Assembly (NCBI RefSeq): GCF_002210225.1
Contig: NZ_MWUJ01000008.1
Location: 62,001 to 126,000 of the forward strand
Length of the DNA stretch: 64,000 nt
Source: Geofilum rhodophaeum
GTDB lineage: Bacteria > Bacteroidota > Bacteroidia > Bacteroidales > Marinilabiliaceae
Reading direction: 5' to 3'
The notes under the pieces: generated by a model
Seen by the model: the letters and a program-made list of their open reading frames with translations, nothing else
Databases searched by the model: none
What the model was told of the DNA's origin: nothing
Shown: positions 25,379 to 32,575 of the stretch, piece after piece
Layout: each line of letters starts with the position of its first letter
How positions within the stretch are numbered: position 1 is the first letter of the stretch
Made by a program: the position numbers and the translations under genes

Positions 25379-26620
25379 GTGGATATTTTTAATAAGATAA
25401 ACGCCAACATGGGCCCGCTGGGCCAATATGGTAAAGAAGCTCATGGTTATTTCATGTTCCCCAAGCTCGAAGGGGAGATTCATCCAAAAATGAAGTTCCG
25501 TGGCAAGGAAGTCCTGACCTGGAGTTTGAACAACTATCTGGGATTGGCCAACCACCCCGAGGTGCGTAAGGCCGATGCCGAAGGGGCAAAGGACTGGGGA
25601 CTGGGCTATCCCATGGGTGCCCGTATGATGTCGGGACACACCAGTCTGCACGAGGAACTCGAAGCCAAACTGGCCGATTTCGTTAAAAAGGAGGACGCCT
25701 ACCTGTTGAATTTCGGTTACCAGGGCATGGTTTCTATCATCGACACCATTGCCAACCGCAACGATGTAATTGTTTACGATTCGGAATCGCACGCTTGCAT
25801 CCTGGACGGACTGCGCCTGCATATGGGTAAGCGCTATGTGTTTCCGCACAACAATATGGAGAACCTGCGCAAGCAACTCGAAAGAGCTACTGCTCTGGCC
25901 GAAAAGCAAGGCGGAGGCGTACTGGTTATTACCGAAGGGGTATTTGGTATGGCCGGCGACCTGGGGCACCTCGACAAAATCGTGGCCCTGAAAAAGGATT
26001 TCGAATTCCGTCTGTTGGTTGACGATGCGCACGGATTTGGCACCATGGGTAAAACCGGCGCCGGCGTAGCCGAACACTACGGTGTGGAAGATCAGGTGGA
26101 TCTTATTTTTGGCACCTTCGCCAAGTCGATGGCCGGAATTGGCGCTTTTGTCGCCGGTCGCGAAGACGTAATCAGCTATCTGCGGTACAACATGCGTTCG
26201 CAGATCTTTGCCAAATCGCTGCCCATGCCTATGGTCGTGGGGGCCCTTAAGCGACTCGAATTGCTGAAGAACCAGCCCGAATTGCGTGAGAACCTATGGA
26301 CCGTTGTCAATGCCCTGCAAAAAGGCTTGCGCGAGCAAGGCTTTAACCTTGGCGTTACCGAAAGTCCGGTTACTCCCGTCTTCCTCGATGGTACAGTTCC
26401 CGAAGCCACAGAGCTGACTATGGACCTGCGCGAGAATTACAACATCTTCTGCTCCATTGTGGTGTATCCTGTTATACCCAAGGGCCAGATTATGCTGCGC
26501 ATCATTCCCACGGCAGTGCACACCCTCGAAGATGTGGACTACACCATCAAGGCTTTTGCCGAAATCAAAGAAAAACTGGAAGCAGGCAAATACAAGAGCG
26601 ACAAAATCGCCAGTTTATAA
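25379..26620 (+). CDS. PLP-dependent alpha-oxoamine synthase family acyltransferase
   Basis: Fold-type I PLP enzyme of the alpha-oxoamine synthase family (KBL, BioF, serine palmitoyltransferase, cysteate acyltransferase), which condenses an amino acid with an acyl-CoA or acyl-ACP and decarboxylates it. The 413 residues include the PLP-stacking His138 (ESHACILDG), the Asp215-x-x-His218 pair (DDAHGFG) and the Schiff-base Lys249 (GTFAKSMAG). It starts with GTG, giving the MDIFNKIN N-terminus that I associate with Bacteroidota members. Typical labels are 2-amino-3-ketobutyrate CoA ligase or serine palmitoyltransferase; a sphingolipid or sulfonolipid base-forming role is plausible but cannot be decided here. 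It is a monocistronic unit between its own promoter and a terminator. Confidence 0.85.
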   Translation: MDIFNKINANMGPLGQYGKEAHGYFMFPKLEGEIHPKMKFRGKEVLTWSLNNYLGLANHPEVRKADAEGAKDWGLGYPMGARMMSGHTSLHEELEAKLADFVKKEDAYLLNFGYQGMVSIIDTIANRNDVIVYDSESHACILDGLRLHMGKRYVFPHNNMENLRKQLERATALAEKQGGGVLVITEGVFGMAGDLGHLDKIVALKKDFEFRLLVDDAHGFGTMGKTGAGVAEHYGVEDQVDLIFGTFAKSMAGIGAFVAGREDVISYLRYNMRSQIFAKSLPMPMVVGALKRLELLKNQPELRENLWTVVNALQKGLREQGFNLGVTESPVTPVFLDGTVPEATELTMDLRENYNIFCSIVVYPVIPKGQIMLRIIPTAVHTLEDVDYTIKAFAEIKEKLEAGKYKSDKIASL

Positions 26621-26642
26621 ACCGCCTGAAAGTCTTATATTT

Positions 26643-26675
26643 AAAGGGCTGCCTGTTAAGGTGGCCCTTTTTTTT
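26643..26675 (+). terminator. Terminator after the PLP acyltransferase gene
   Basis: Stem AAAGGGCTGCC / GGTGGCCCTTT with two G-T wobbles and a 6-base loop, followed by a T run; 22 bases after the stop codon. Confidence 0.8.
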
Positions 26676-26685
26676 GTATTTTTTA

Positions 26686-26740
26686 ACTAAATCTTTAGTC
26701 GAAAAGTAAGCCAAGGTGTTGACTGACTAAGAAATTAGTC
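26686..26740. promoter_or_regulatory. Two BlaI-type operator dyads
   Basis: Two inverted repeats built on the same half-site: ACTAAA-TC-TTTAGT at 26686-26699 and GACTAA-GAAA-TTAGTC at 26725-26740. The first lies upstream of the -33 element, the second between -33 and -7 of the blaI promoter, where a bound dimer would block RNA polymerase. Confidence 0.6.
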
Positions 26741-26749
26741 ATAAGTTTG
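26719..26749 (+). promoter_or_regulatory. Promoter of the blaI-blaR1-like operon
   Basis: TTG (26719-26721), a 20-base spacer, then TAAGTTTG (26742-26749): both Bacteroidota promoter elements at the correct spacing, 28 bases before the ATG. Confidence 0.7.
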
Positions 26750-26777
26750 CAGAGAAGGAAGGACAAAAACAAGTGAT

Positions 26778-27155
26778 ATGCAACTTACAAAAGCAGAAGA
26801 ACAGGTAATGCAAATACTTTGGCAGCTCGAAGAAGGGCCGGTAAAGGACATCAGGGAGCAATTCCCGGAGCCCCGACCCGCCCGAAACACGGTGTCGACC
26901 ATCGTGCGCATCCTGGAGAAAAAAGGCTATGTGGATCATAAGACCTATGGAAACGTTCATGTGTATTATCCACTGGTGCAAAAAGAGACCTATTCAAAGA
27001 GTCAGCTTTTTGGTCTCATCAAAAACTATTTCAACAATTCCTTTCCGGCTATGGCCTCCTTTTTTGCTAAAGAAAAGGACCTCTCTGCAAAGGAACTGGA
27101 ACAGTTACTCGAAGAGACCAAAAAAGAACTGGCCCAACAAAACAAAAAGCAATAA
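26778..27155 (+). CDS. BlaI/MecI/CopY-family transcriptional repressor
   Basis: Winged-helix repressor of 125 residues. The N-terminus LTKAEEQVMQILWQLEEGPV, the recognition region RPARNTVSTIVRILEKKGYV and the wing YYPLVQKETYSK are characteristic of the BlaI/MecI family; the C-terminal helices dimerise and contain the region normally cleaved on signalling. It sits 18 bp upstream of an M56 (BlaR1-like) metallopeptidase gene, the usual sensor-repressor pairing, and two palindromic operators lie in its promoter. In Bacteroidota such pairs are common and not necessarily tied to beta-lactams; no beta-lactamase gene is nearby. Confidence 0.92.
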   Translation: MQLTKAEEQVMQILWQLEEGPVKDIREQFPEPRPARNTVSTIVRILEKKGYVDHKTYGNVHVYYPLVQKETYSKSQLFGLIKNYFNNSFPAMASFFAKEKDLSAKELEQLLEETKKELAQQNKKQ

Positions 27156-27173
27156 ACCCAAAACAACCTTTGT

Positions 27174-28688
27174 ATGACACCTTTTCTCTTATACCTCATC
27201 AAAGCCAACCTTTGGATCAGTGCTTTTACTTTGGTTTACCAGTCTTTTTTGCACAACCAACGCTATTTTTCGCTCAACCGACTCTACCTGATTACGGGTA
27301 TGTTGGCCACCCTGCTTTTGCCCCTCATTAAGGCACCAAGCCGCCTGCCATGGTTCTCTAAAGGGAGTACGGAGACTGTCGCAGCCGGCAAGGCCTTTGC
27401 CGAACTCCCTGTCTTTAATGGAATAGTGGAAGCGACTTCAACAACATCGGAGCCGCTGCTCAGTTCCTTCCTTCCTTACATCATTCTGGCAGGTGCTGCT
27501 GTTGTATTGTTGCGCCTGCTTTTTCAAACCATTAACATCTGGTCCCTGATTCGCCAATCGGAGACCGATCAACGGTCGGGCTTTCGCCTGGTCACCTCCA
27601 CCAAAGTAAGCGCCTCCTTTTCCTTCTTTTCCTATGTGTTTGTCCATCCTTCACTTTCAGCACACGAAATCAGGGAAATTCTGAAACACGAGGCCGAACA
27701 CATCCGACAGCAACACTGGATGGATTTAATTTTGGGAGAACTGTTGACGGCCCTGATGTGGTACAATCCTTTGGTATGGCTTTTCAACCGACATGTTCGT
27801 GAAAATCACGAATACCTGGCCGATGAGCAGGTGCTGCGCAACAGTACCCAACCGGGCACTTACAAGGCCGTTCTGCTCAACCAGCTGCTGGGGGCTGAAG
27901 TCATCCGCCTGGGACATTCATTCAGTTATTCACTCAACAAAAAACGATTTGCTATGATGACCCAACAAAGCACCCATACCATCCAAAAACTGAAGTTTTT
28001 ATGGATTATTCCAGCCCTCGTTTTGGTAGCCCTATCCTGTGCTGAACTAGACGAAAAGTACGGCCTTGAGGAAAGCGAGACAAACAAAACCATCCCACCC
28101 CGCGAAGACGGCATGCTCTATGTTATCGACGGACGTATTCACGATGTCAACGACAAGGTACTAAGCGAGGTTATCTCCCCGGACAACATTGCCTCCATAG
28201 AGGTAGTTAAAGGCGAAGAAGCCATGAAGCGCTACGGTAATCTGGGAAAAAACGGAATTATTGAGGTCAATACCCTTTCGAAGGATATTGTGTCACGTTT
28301 AAACAGTTATACAGAGGCAGCTATAGAAAAAAGCGCCATGGAAAGCGTCTTTCCCAAAGACCATAAAGGAGGTGAGATTTATATGTTTGTAGAAGAAATG
28401 CCTGAGTTCCCGGGAGGCCAGGAAGCACTCATGAACTATCTGGCCACCAACATCAGATACCCGGCAGCCGCTATAGAACAAGGCCTTAAAGGGCGTGTTT
28501 ACGTCCAGTTCGTAATTAACACGGAAGGGAAAACCGAACAAATTAAAATCCTTAGAGAAGCACACCCCTTGCTCGACAACGAAGCCTACCGCGTAGTAGC
28601 TGAAATGCCCCGTTGGAAACCCGGGATGCAGAGCGGCGAGGCGGTCAGCGTCTCCTATACGGTTCCCGTTAACTTTGCCCTGGAGTAG
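27174..28688 (+). CDS. BlaR1-like M56 metallopeptidase fused to a TonB C-terminal domain
   Basis: Inner-membrane sensor peptidase of 504 residues. Residues 1-130 hold three or so TM helices; the M56 catalytic core follows with the zinc motif His172-Glu-x-x-His176 (KHEAEHIRQQHW) and a downstream NHEYLADE. A further TM near residue 277-290 leads into a periplasmic part with a segment like a TonB-receptor plug (SIEVVKGEEAMKRYG, GIIEVNT) and a TonB C-terminal domain at about 408-504 (MPEFPGGQEALMNYL, RYPAAAIEQGLKGRVYVQF). Unlike classical BlaR1 there is no penicillin-binding sensor domain. The family model is that signal-activated M56 peptidase inactivates the BlaI repressor; what the TonB domain senses is unknown. 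Ends before a hairpin terminator. Confidence 0.9.
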   Translation: MTPFLLYLIKANLWISAFTLVYQSFLHNQRYFSLNRLYLITGMLATLLLPLIKAPSRLPWFSKGSTETVAAGKAFAELPVFNGIVEATSTTSEPLLSSFLPYIILAGAAVVLLRLLFQTINIWSLIRQSETDQRSGFRLVTSTKVSASFSFFSYVFVHPSLSAHEIREILKHEAEHIRQQHWMDLILGELLTALMWYNPLVWLFNRHVRENHEYLADEQVLRNSTQPGTYKAVLLNQLLGAEVIRLGHSFSYSLNKKRFAMMTQQSTHTIQKLKFLWIIPALVLVALSCAELDEKYGLEESETNKTIPPREDGMLYVIDGRIHDVNDKVLSEVISPDNIASIEVVKGEEAMKRYGNLGKNGIIEVNTLSKDIVSRLNSYTEAAIEKSAMESVFPKDHKGGEIYMFVEEMPEFPGGQEALMNYLATNIRYPAAAIEQGLKGRVYVQFVINTEGKTEQIKILREAHPLLDNEAYRVVAEMPRWKPGMQSGEAVSVSYTVPVNFALE

Positions 28689-28732
28689 GAAGATCTTTAA
28701 TCCCGGCTCAAAACACAAGCCTGACTTGTGTG

Positions 28733-28764
28733 GAGGCTGCCCGATTGTGGCAGCCTCTGCTTTT
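28733..28764 (+). terminator. Terminator after the M56-TonB gene
   Basis: Perfect 9-bp stem GAGGCTGCC / GGCAGCCTC with a 7-base loop followed by TGCTTTTT, 44 bases after the stop codon. Confidence 0.75.
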
Positions 28765-28801
28765 TAAGCAAGCAGGTAAGAAGCATCAACTACGCTTTTC
28801 T

Positions 28802-29668
28802 TCAGGCAAAGAGCGACAGCAATTCTCTGATTTCTTCTACCTTTTCGGGCTGATTGCTGCTTTCAAAAGCAAAGACCAGATTATTGAGCATGCGCTGCAC
28901 AATGTCCTTATTGCTGCAGGGCAAATAATAAGAAGGATTGGGCTCCAGCTTTTGCTGCTTTACAAAAAACTCAATTTCCTTGCGCCCCAAAACTGCGCCT
29001 TTATTGATGGGATTCAGGTAAAAAAGAATGGAGATTTCTTCTCCTTTGTTGCCGGACACCAAATCGCCCCCCTCGTCAAGGTAGGCCAAAATAAAGTTCT
29101 TGGGCAAATTGACCCCGTACACCGGTAAACCCAGCCGTTGTGCCACCACCGAATAAATCACCGAAAGAGAAATGGGATTGCCTTTTCGGGTATCGAGCAC
29201 ATCGCAAATCAAAGAATTCTGAGCCGCCATAAAATTGGTGGTATTGCGCCCAAAACCATGCACATCAAAAAGAATATGGTTGATCACCCGCACCTTTTCC
29301 AGGGCAGTCAGGTGATCGTTAAGCTCCAGCCACACATCCTTGCGCAGTTGGTTTATTTTCAAATCCAATTCCTCGTAACGCAGGCCGGGGTATTGGTAGC
29401 GCGCCACCAGCCAGGCGCCGTAGAGCAAATCCTCCGGAGCAGCCAGCCATTGACGGAGACGACCCTTTACATCCTTAAACTGCAGCGTGTGGATCAAGTT
29501 CTCGAGACGTCGCTGATAGGTGGAGTCGTAGGTCGATTCCCAGGCCTTTTCCAGATCGGGAACAATGTCCACTTCCTCCTTCAGCAACTCCCCCTCCACG
29601 GTACTAAAAATCTCGTCGCTGGGATCATCCAACAGAGTAATGAGAGCGAGTACTTTATTTCTTTCCAT
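28802..29668 (-). CDS. SirB1/transglutaminase-like family protein
   Basis: Cytosolic protein of 288 residues of the SirB1 N-terminal/transglutaminase-like family. The diagnostic stretch is in the middle: LEKVRVINHILF, FMAAQNSLICDVLDTRKGNPISLSV, then AQRLGLPVYGVNLPKNFILAYLDE. The N-terminal third looks like a helical-repeat segment. The biochemical role of the family is unresolved. It lies 39 bp downstream of the nucleoside phosphorylase gene in the same direction. Confidence 0.85.
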   Translation of the reverse strand: MERNKVLALITLLDDPSDEIFSTVEGELLKEEVDIVPDLEKAWESTYDSTYQRRLENLIHTLQFKDVKGRLRQWLAAPEDLLYGAWLVARYQYPGLRYEELDLKINQLRKDVWLELNDHLTALEKVRVINHILFDVHGFGRNTTNFMAAQNSLICDVLDTRKGNPISLSVIYSVVAQRLGLPVYGVNLPKNFILAYLDEGGDLVSGNKGEEISILFYLNPINKGAVLGRKEIEFFVKQQKLEPNPSYYLPCSNKDIVQRMLNNLVFAFESSNQPEKVEEIRELLSLFA

Positions 29669-29707
29669 ACAAACAGCTTAGGTACAACAATACAAGGAGT
29701 GCCAGAC

Positions 29708-30589
29708 CTAACGGCTGAGCCGTTCAAGTACATATTCGACCAAACGACGCACCTCAGCCTTATAATCCTTGCTGTAGGTGCCTGCCAGACGATTGGCAAT
29801 AATTACGCAGACCGTGGCCGCTTCATGCCCCAAGAGGCCAGCCAGACCATAAATGGCAGAGCACTCCATCTCGTAGTTGGTAATGCGCTCTTCACCATGG
29901 CGAAAGGCAGTAATGCGTTCGTTGATATCGGGCATGGCCAGGGGCAGACGCAAAACCCTGCCCTGGGGGCCATAAAAGCCGGGAGCCGATATGGTGATGC
30001 CGGTCTTTACCTGCTCTCCCTTCAAGCGTTCCAGCAAAAGTGAACTGGCAGGAACAACATAAGGCGCAGTCAATTCAGGCAACCAGCCCGTGCTTTGCAC
30101 AAAGGCTTTTTCGAGCCCCAAATCACAGAGGGCATCCCTTCCGGCATAAAAATTCAGCAAACCGTCAAAGCCCATGGCCTTTTCACTGAGCAACCAGCTG
30201 TCGGCCGGCAAATCCTTTTGCAGAGCACCCGAAGTACCCATGCGGACGAGGTTTAAACTGCGGTGTTCGGCCTTGGGCTCCCGTGTAGAAAAATCAATAT
30301 TGACCAAGGCGTCCAGTTCGTTCAGAACAATATCAATGTTATCGGTACCTATGCCGGTCGACAGGACCGTAAAGTCCTTACCCCTATATGTTCCGGTAGC
30401 CCAGACAAACTCACGGTTACGACCTTCACATTGGACGCTTTCAAAAAAAGAAGCCACCAACTCCACCCGACCGGGATCCCCTACCAACAGGACGTTGTCG
30501 GCCAACTGACCGGGCTTAATGTGCAGGTGAAAAACACTGCCATCCGGATTTATGATCAATTCAGATTCTGCAATTCTGGCCATCGACAT
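29708..30589 (-). CDS. Nucleoside phosphorylase (PNP/UDP family)
   Basis: Phosphorolytic nucleoside-salvage enzyme of the PNP_UDP_1 family, nearest in look to uridine phosphorylase. Starting at 30589 gives about 293 residues; the longer ORF begins with an atypical hydrophobic extension. Visible motifs: VLLVGDPGRVELVASFF (phosphate site), TGIGTDNIDIVLNELDAL, LVRMGTSGALQ, TGITISAPGFYGPQGR and the active-site EMECSAIYGLAGLLGHEAAT. The reaction is nucleoside plus phosphate to base plus ribose-1-phosphate; base specificity is not certain. Divergent from the DUF4293 gene. Confidence 0.9.
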   Translation of the reverse strand: MSMARIAESELIINPDGSVFHLHIKPGQLADNVLLVGDPGRVELVASFFESVQCEGRNREFVWATGTYRGKDFTVLSTGIGTDNIDIVLNELDALVNIDFSTREPKAEHRSLNLVRMGTSGALQKDLPADSWLLSEKAMGFDGLLNFYAGRDALCDLGLEKAFVQSTGWLPELTAPYVVPASSLLLERLKGEQVKTGITISAPGFYGPQGRVLRLPLAMPDINERITAFRHGEERITNYEMECSAIYGLAGLLGHEAATVCVIIANRLAGTYSKDYKAEVRRLVEYVLERLSR

Positions 30590-30685
30590 ACATTTTGTTG
30601 GATTCAAATTAATAAAAAAAAAGCCACACTCCAACAAAATTCTTATCAACAGCCCTGTTCATTACATAATTCGGGGCATATTTCG

Positions 30686-30693
30686 TATTTTTG
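30686..30693 (+). promoter_or_regulatory. -7 box of the DUF4293 gene
   Basis: TATTTTTG, exact TAnnTTTG match, 15 bases before the ATG at 30708; it also rules out the longer ORF starting upstream at 30552. Confidence 0.55.
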
Positions 30694-30707
30694 CAAAAAA
30701 CATAATC

Positions 30708-31166
30708 ATGATTCAACGTATTCAAACCGTCTATTTATTTCTGGCGCTGTTATTTACCAGCAGCTTGTTCTTCCTCGATATGGCGCAGCTTGCCTCAACA
30801 AACAGCACTTACCTGCTTAACTTCCAGGGGCTGGTTGAAGCCAACAAACCCACAGAACTGCTGATGCCCGCCACCGCTTTAAGCATACTGCTGACTATGG
30901 CCGCAACCCTCACTCTGGTCACCATCTTTCTTTACAAGAAACGGGTGCTGCAAATCAGACTATGCGCCCTCAATCTGGGTCTGCACGCCGGTCTCTCCAT
31001 TATGATCTATTACTTTGGAAAGGCTGCGGCCCGCGAGTTCCAGGCAGAACTCTCTTTCGACTGGCCCCTTGTACTGCCCCTCGCTGCCCTCATCCTCATT
31101 GTACTGGCCCTGCGTGCCATCGGAAAAGACGAAGCCCTCATCCGCAGCCTCAACCGCATCAGGTAG
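30708..31166 (+). CDS. DUF4293 family four-TM membrane protein
   Basis: Inner-membrane protein of 152 residues with four predicted TM helices, matching the DUF4293 family of Bacteroidota. The start MIQRIQTVYLFLALLF is the family signature; the four hydrophobic segments are near residues 7-25, 50-75, 88-105 and 118-138, with a basic C-terminus. Function is unknown. It is transcribed alone from a TATTTTTG promoter, convergent with sucB; five small hairpins fill the gap. Confidence 0.88.
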   Translation: MIQRIQTVYLFLALLFTSSLFFLDMAQLASTNSTYLLNFQGLVEANKPTELLMPATALSILLTMAATLTLVTIFLYKKRVLQIRLCALNLGLHAGLSIMIYYFGKAAAREFQAELSFDWPLVLPLAALILIVLALRAIGKDEALIRSLNRIR

Positions 31167-31169
31167 AAA

Positions 31170-31286
31170 CGGCGGCTCCGCCGCCGTGCGGACTTCAGTC
31201 CGCTTACCAGAACAGGCGCTCCGCGCCTGACCTATTCCTCCCAATCATAACCCAGGACTTCAGTCCTGGGGCCGGCGTAGGCCGGC
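31170..31286. repeat. Cluster of five short hairpins
   Basis: Five back-to-back perfect or near-perfect inverted repeats between convergent genes: CGGCGG-CT-CCGCCG-type at 31170-31183, GCGGACT-TC-AGTCCGC at 31188-31203, CAGGCGC-TCC-GCGCCTG at 31213-31229, CCCAGGACT-TC-AGTCCTGGG at 31251-31270, and GCCGGC-GTAG-GCCGGC at 31271-31286. Two share the apex GGACTTCAGTCC and two share GCTCCGC, so they are related mini-palindromes with differing stems. At least one can serve as a terminator, though T runs are lacking. Confidence 0.75.
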
Positions 31287-31296
31287 GAGCCCCCCC

Positions 31297-32556
31297 CTAC
31301 ACATCCAACAGCACCGCCCCAGGCTCCCGATCGCCCGTCAGCAAAGCCAGCGGATCCTCGATCCGCTTCTTCACATCCACGAGGAAACCGACCGAATCCT
31401 TTCCGTCGATCAAACGGTGGTCGTAGCTCAAAGCCACGTACATCATGGGACGAATCTCCACTTTACCGTTGATGGCTACGGGGCGCTCCACAATGTTGTG
31501 CATACCCAGGATGGCCGACTGTGGCGGATTGATCAAAGGGGTAGACAGCATGGAACCAAAGACGCCACCATTGGTGAGGGTAAAAGTACCGCCACTCATT
31601 TCTTCGAGACTTACCTTCCCACTGCGCACCTTATCGGCCAGGGACTTCATATCGCCCTCAATGGCCGCCAGTCCTTTGCTGTGCACATCACGAATAACCG
31701 GAACCATCAGACCTTTGGGACCTTGCATGGCCACGGAGATGTCCACATAGTTGGGGGTCAGAATTTCTTCGCCATCGAGCATACTGTTGACCATCGGTCG
31801 CTTCAAAAGCACCTGAGCAGCTGCTTTCAAAAAGAAACTGATCAAGCCGACCTTATAGCCATATTTTTTTACAAAAGCATCCTGGTACTTGCTGCGCAAC
31901 GCCATGAGGGCCGACATGTCCACCTCATTAAAGGTGGTAAGCATAGCGGTTTCGTTTTTCACCTGCACCAGGCGCTTACTCAACTGTCTGCGCAGGTTAC
32001 TCATGCGCTCCCGTTCTATGTCACGTTCGGCAGCAATGGAGCTCCCCACACCTCCTCCGGCACGCAAATCCAAAACGGCATCTACTTCGCGCGAGGACAG
32101 CTTGCGCAAGCCCTTCAAAACCTCCTCAGCCGAAAGTCCCTCCGCCTCCATTTTAGAACGTGCCAAAGGCGTGCTCTTCATCCCGGTTGGCGCGGCTGCA
32201 GGAGCCTCCTGTGCTTCCTTTCCGGGCGCTTTCCCGGCCGGTTTTGCAGCGACTTTTTCTGCCGGGGTTTCTTCCGAAGCAGCTTCCTCAGGGCTATCCT
32301 CCTCCACATCGGGCACTTCCACTGAAGTGTCGATGCGACAGGCAATGGCATTCACCTTAACCGTACTGCCGGCTTCAACAACAATCTCCAGCTTTCCGCT
32401 TTCCGGAGCCGTAAGCGACAAAGTGGCTTTGTCCGATTCAATCTCAGCCAAATCCTGATTGCGACGAACCAGGTCACCGTTGGCCACCAGCCAGTTGGCC
32501 AGTTCTACTTCCGTTATAGATTCCCCGGGGGTGGGTACTTTTACTTCTATTATCAT
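31297..32556 (-). CDS. sucB: 2-oxoglutarate dehydrogenase E2 (dihydrolipoyl succinyltransferase)
   Basis: Core transacylase of the 2-oxoglutarate dehydrogenase complex of the TCA cycle. The ATG at 32556 gives 419 residues beginning [15 protein letters not shown]-terminal lipoyl domain with the modified lysine in [11 protein letters not shown]; an Ala/Pro/Glu-rich linker (about 80-140); a peripheral subunit-binding domain ([20 protein letters not shown]); and the catalytic domain ending in the His-Asp motif [16 protein letters not shown]. It starts 19 bp after sucA in the same direction. A lipoamide dehydrogenase (E3) gene is not in this window. Confidence 0.95.
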   Translation of the reverse strand: MIIEVKVPTPGESITEVELANWLVANGDLVRRNQDLAEIESDKATLSLTAPESGKLEIVVEAGSTVKVNAIACRIDTSVEVPDVEEDSPEEAASEETPAEKVAAKPAGKAPGKEAQEAPAAAPTGMKSTPLARSKMEAEGLSAEEVLKGLRKLSSREVDAVLDLRAGGGVGSSIAAERDIERERMSNLRRQLSKRLVQVKNETAMLTTFNEVDMSALMALRSKYQDAFVKKYGYKVGLISFFLKAAAQVLLKRPMVNSMLDGEEILTPNYVDISVAMQGPKGLMVPVIRDVHSKGLAAIEGDMKSLADKVRSGKVSLEEMSGGTFTLTNGGVFGSMLSTPLINPPQSAILGMHNIVERPVAINGKVEIRPMMYVALSYDHRLIDGKDSVGFLVDVKKRIEDPLALLTGDREPGAVLLDV

Positions 32557-32575
32557 AAGGTTCCTGACTTTTTTA

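Noticed and set aside
26778-28688. Beta-lactam resistance locus
   Set aside because: The BlaI/M56 pair has no penicillin-binding sensor domain and no beta-lactamase gene beside it.
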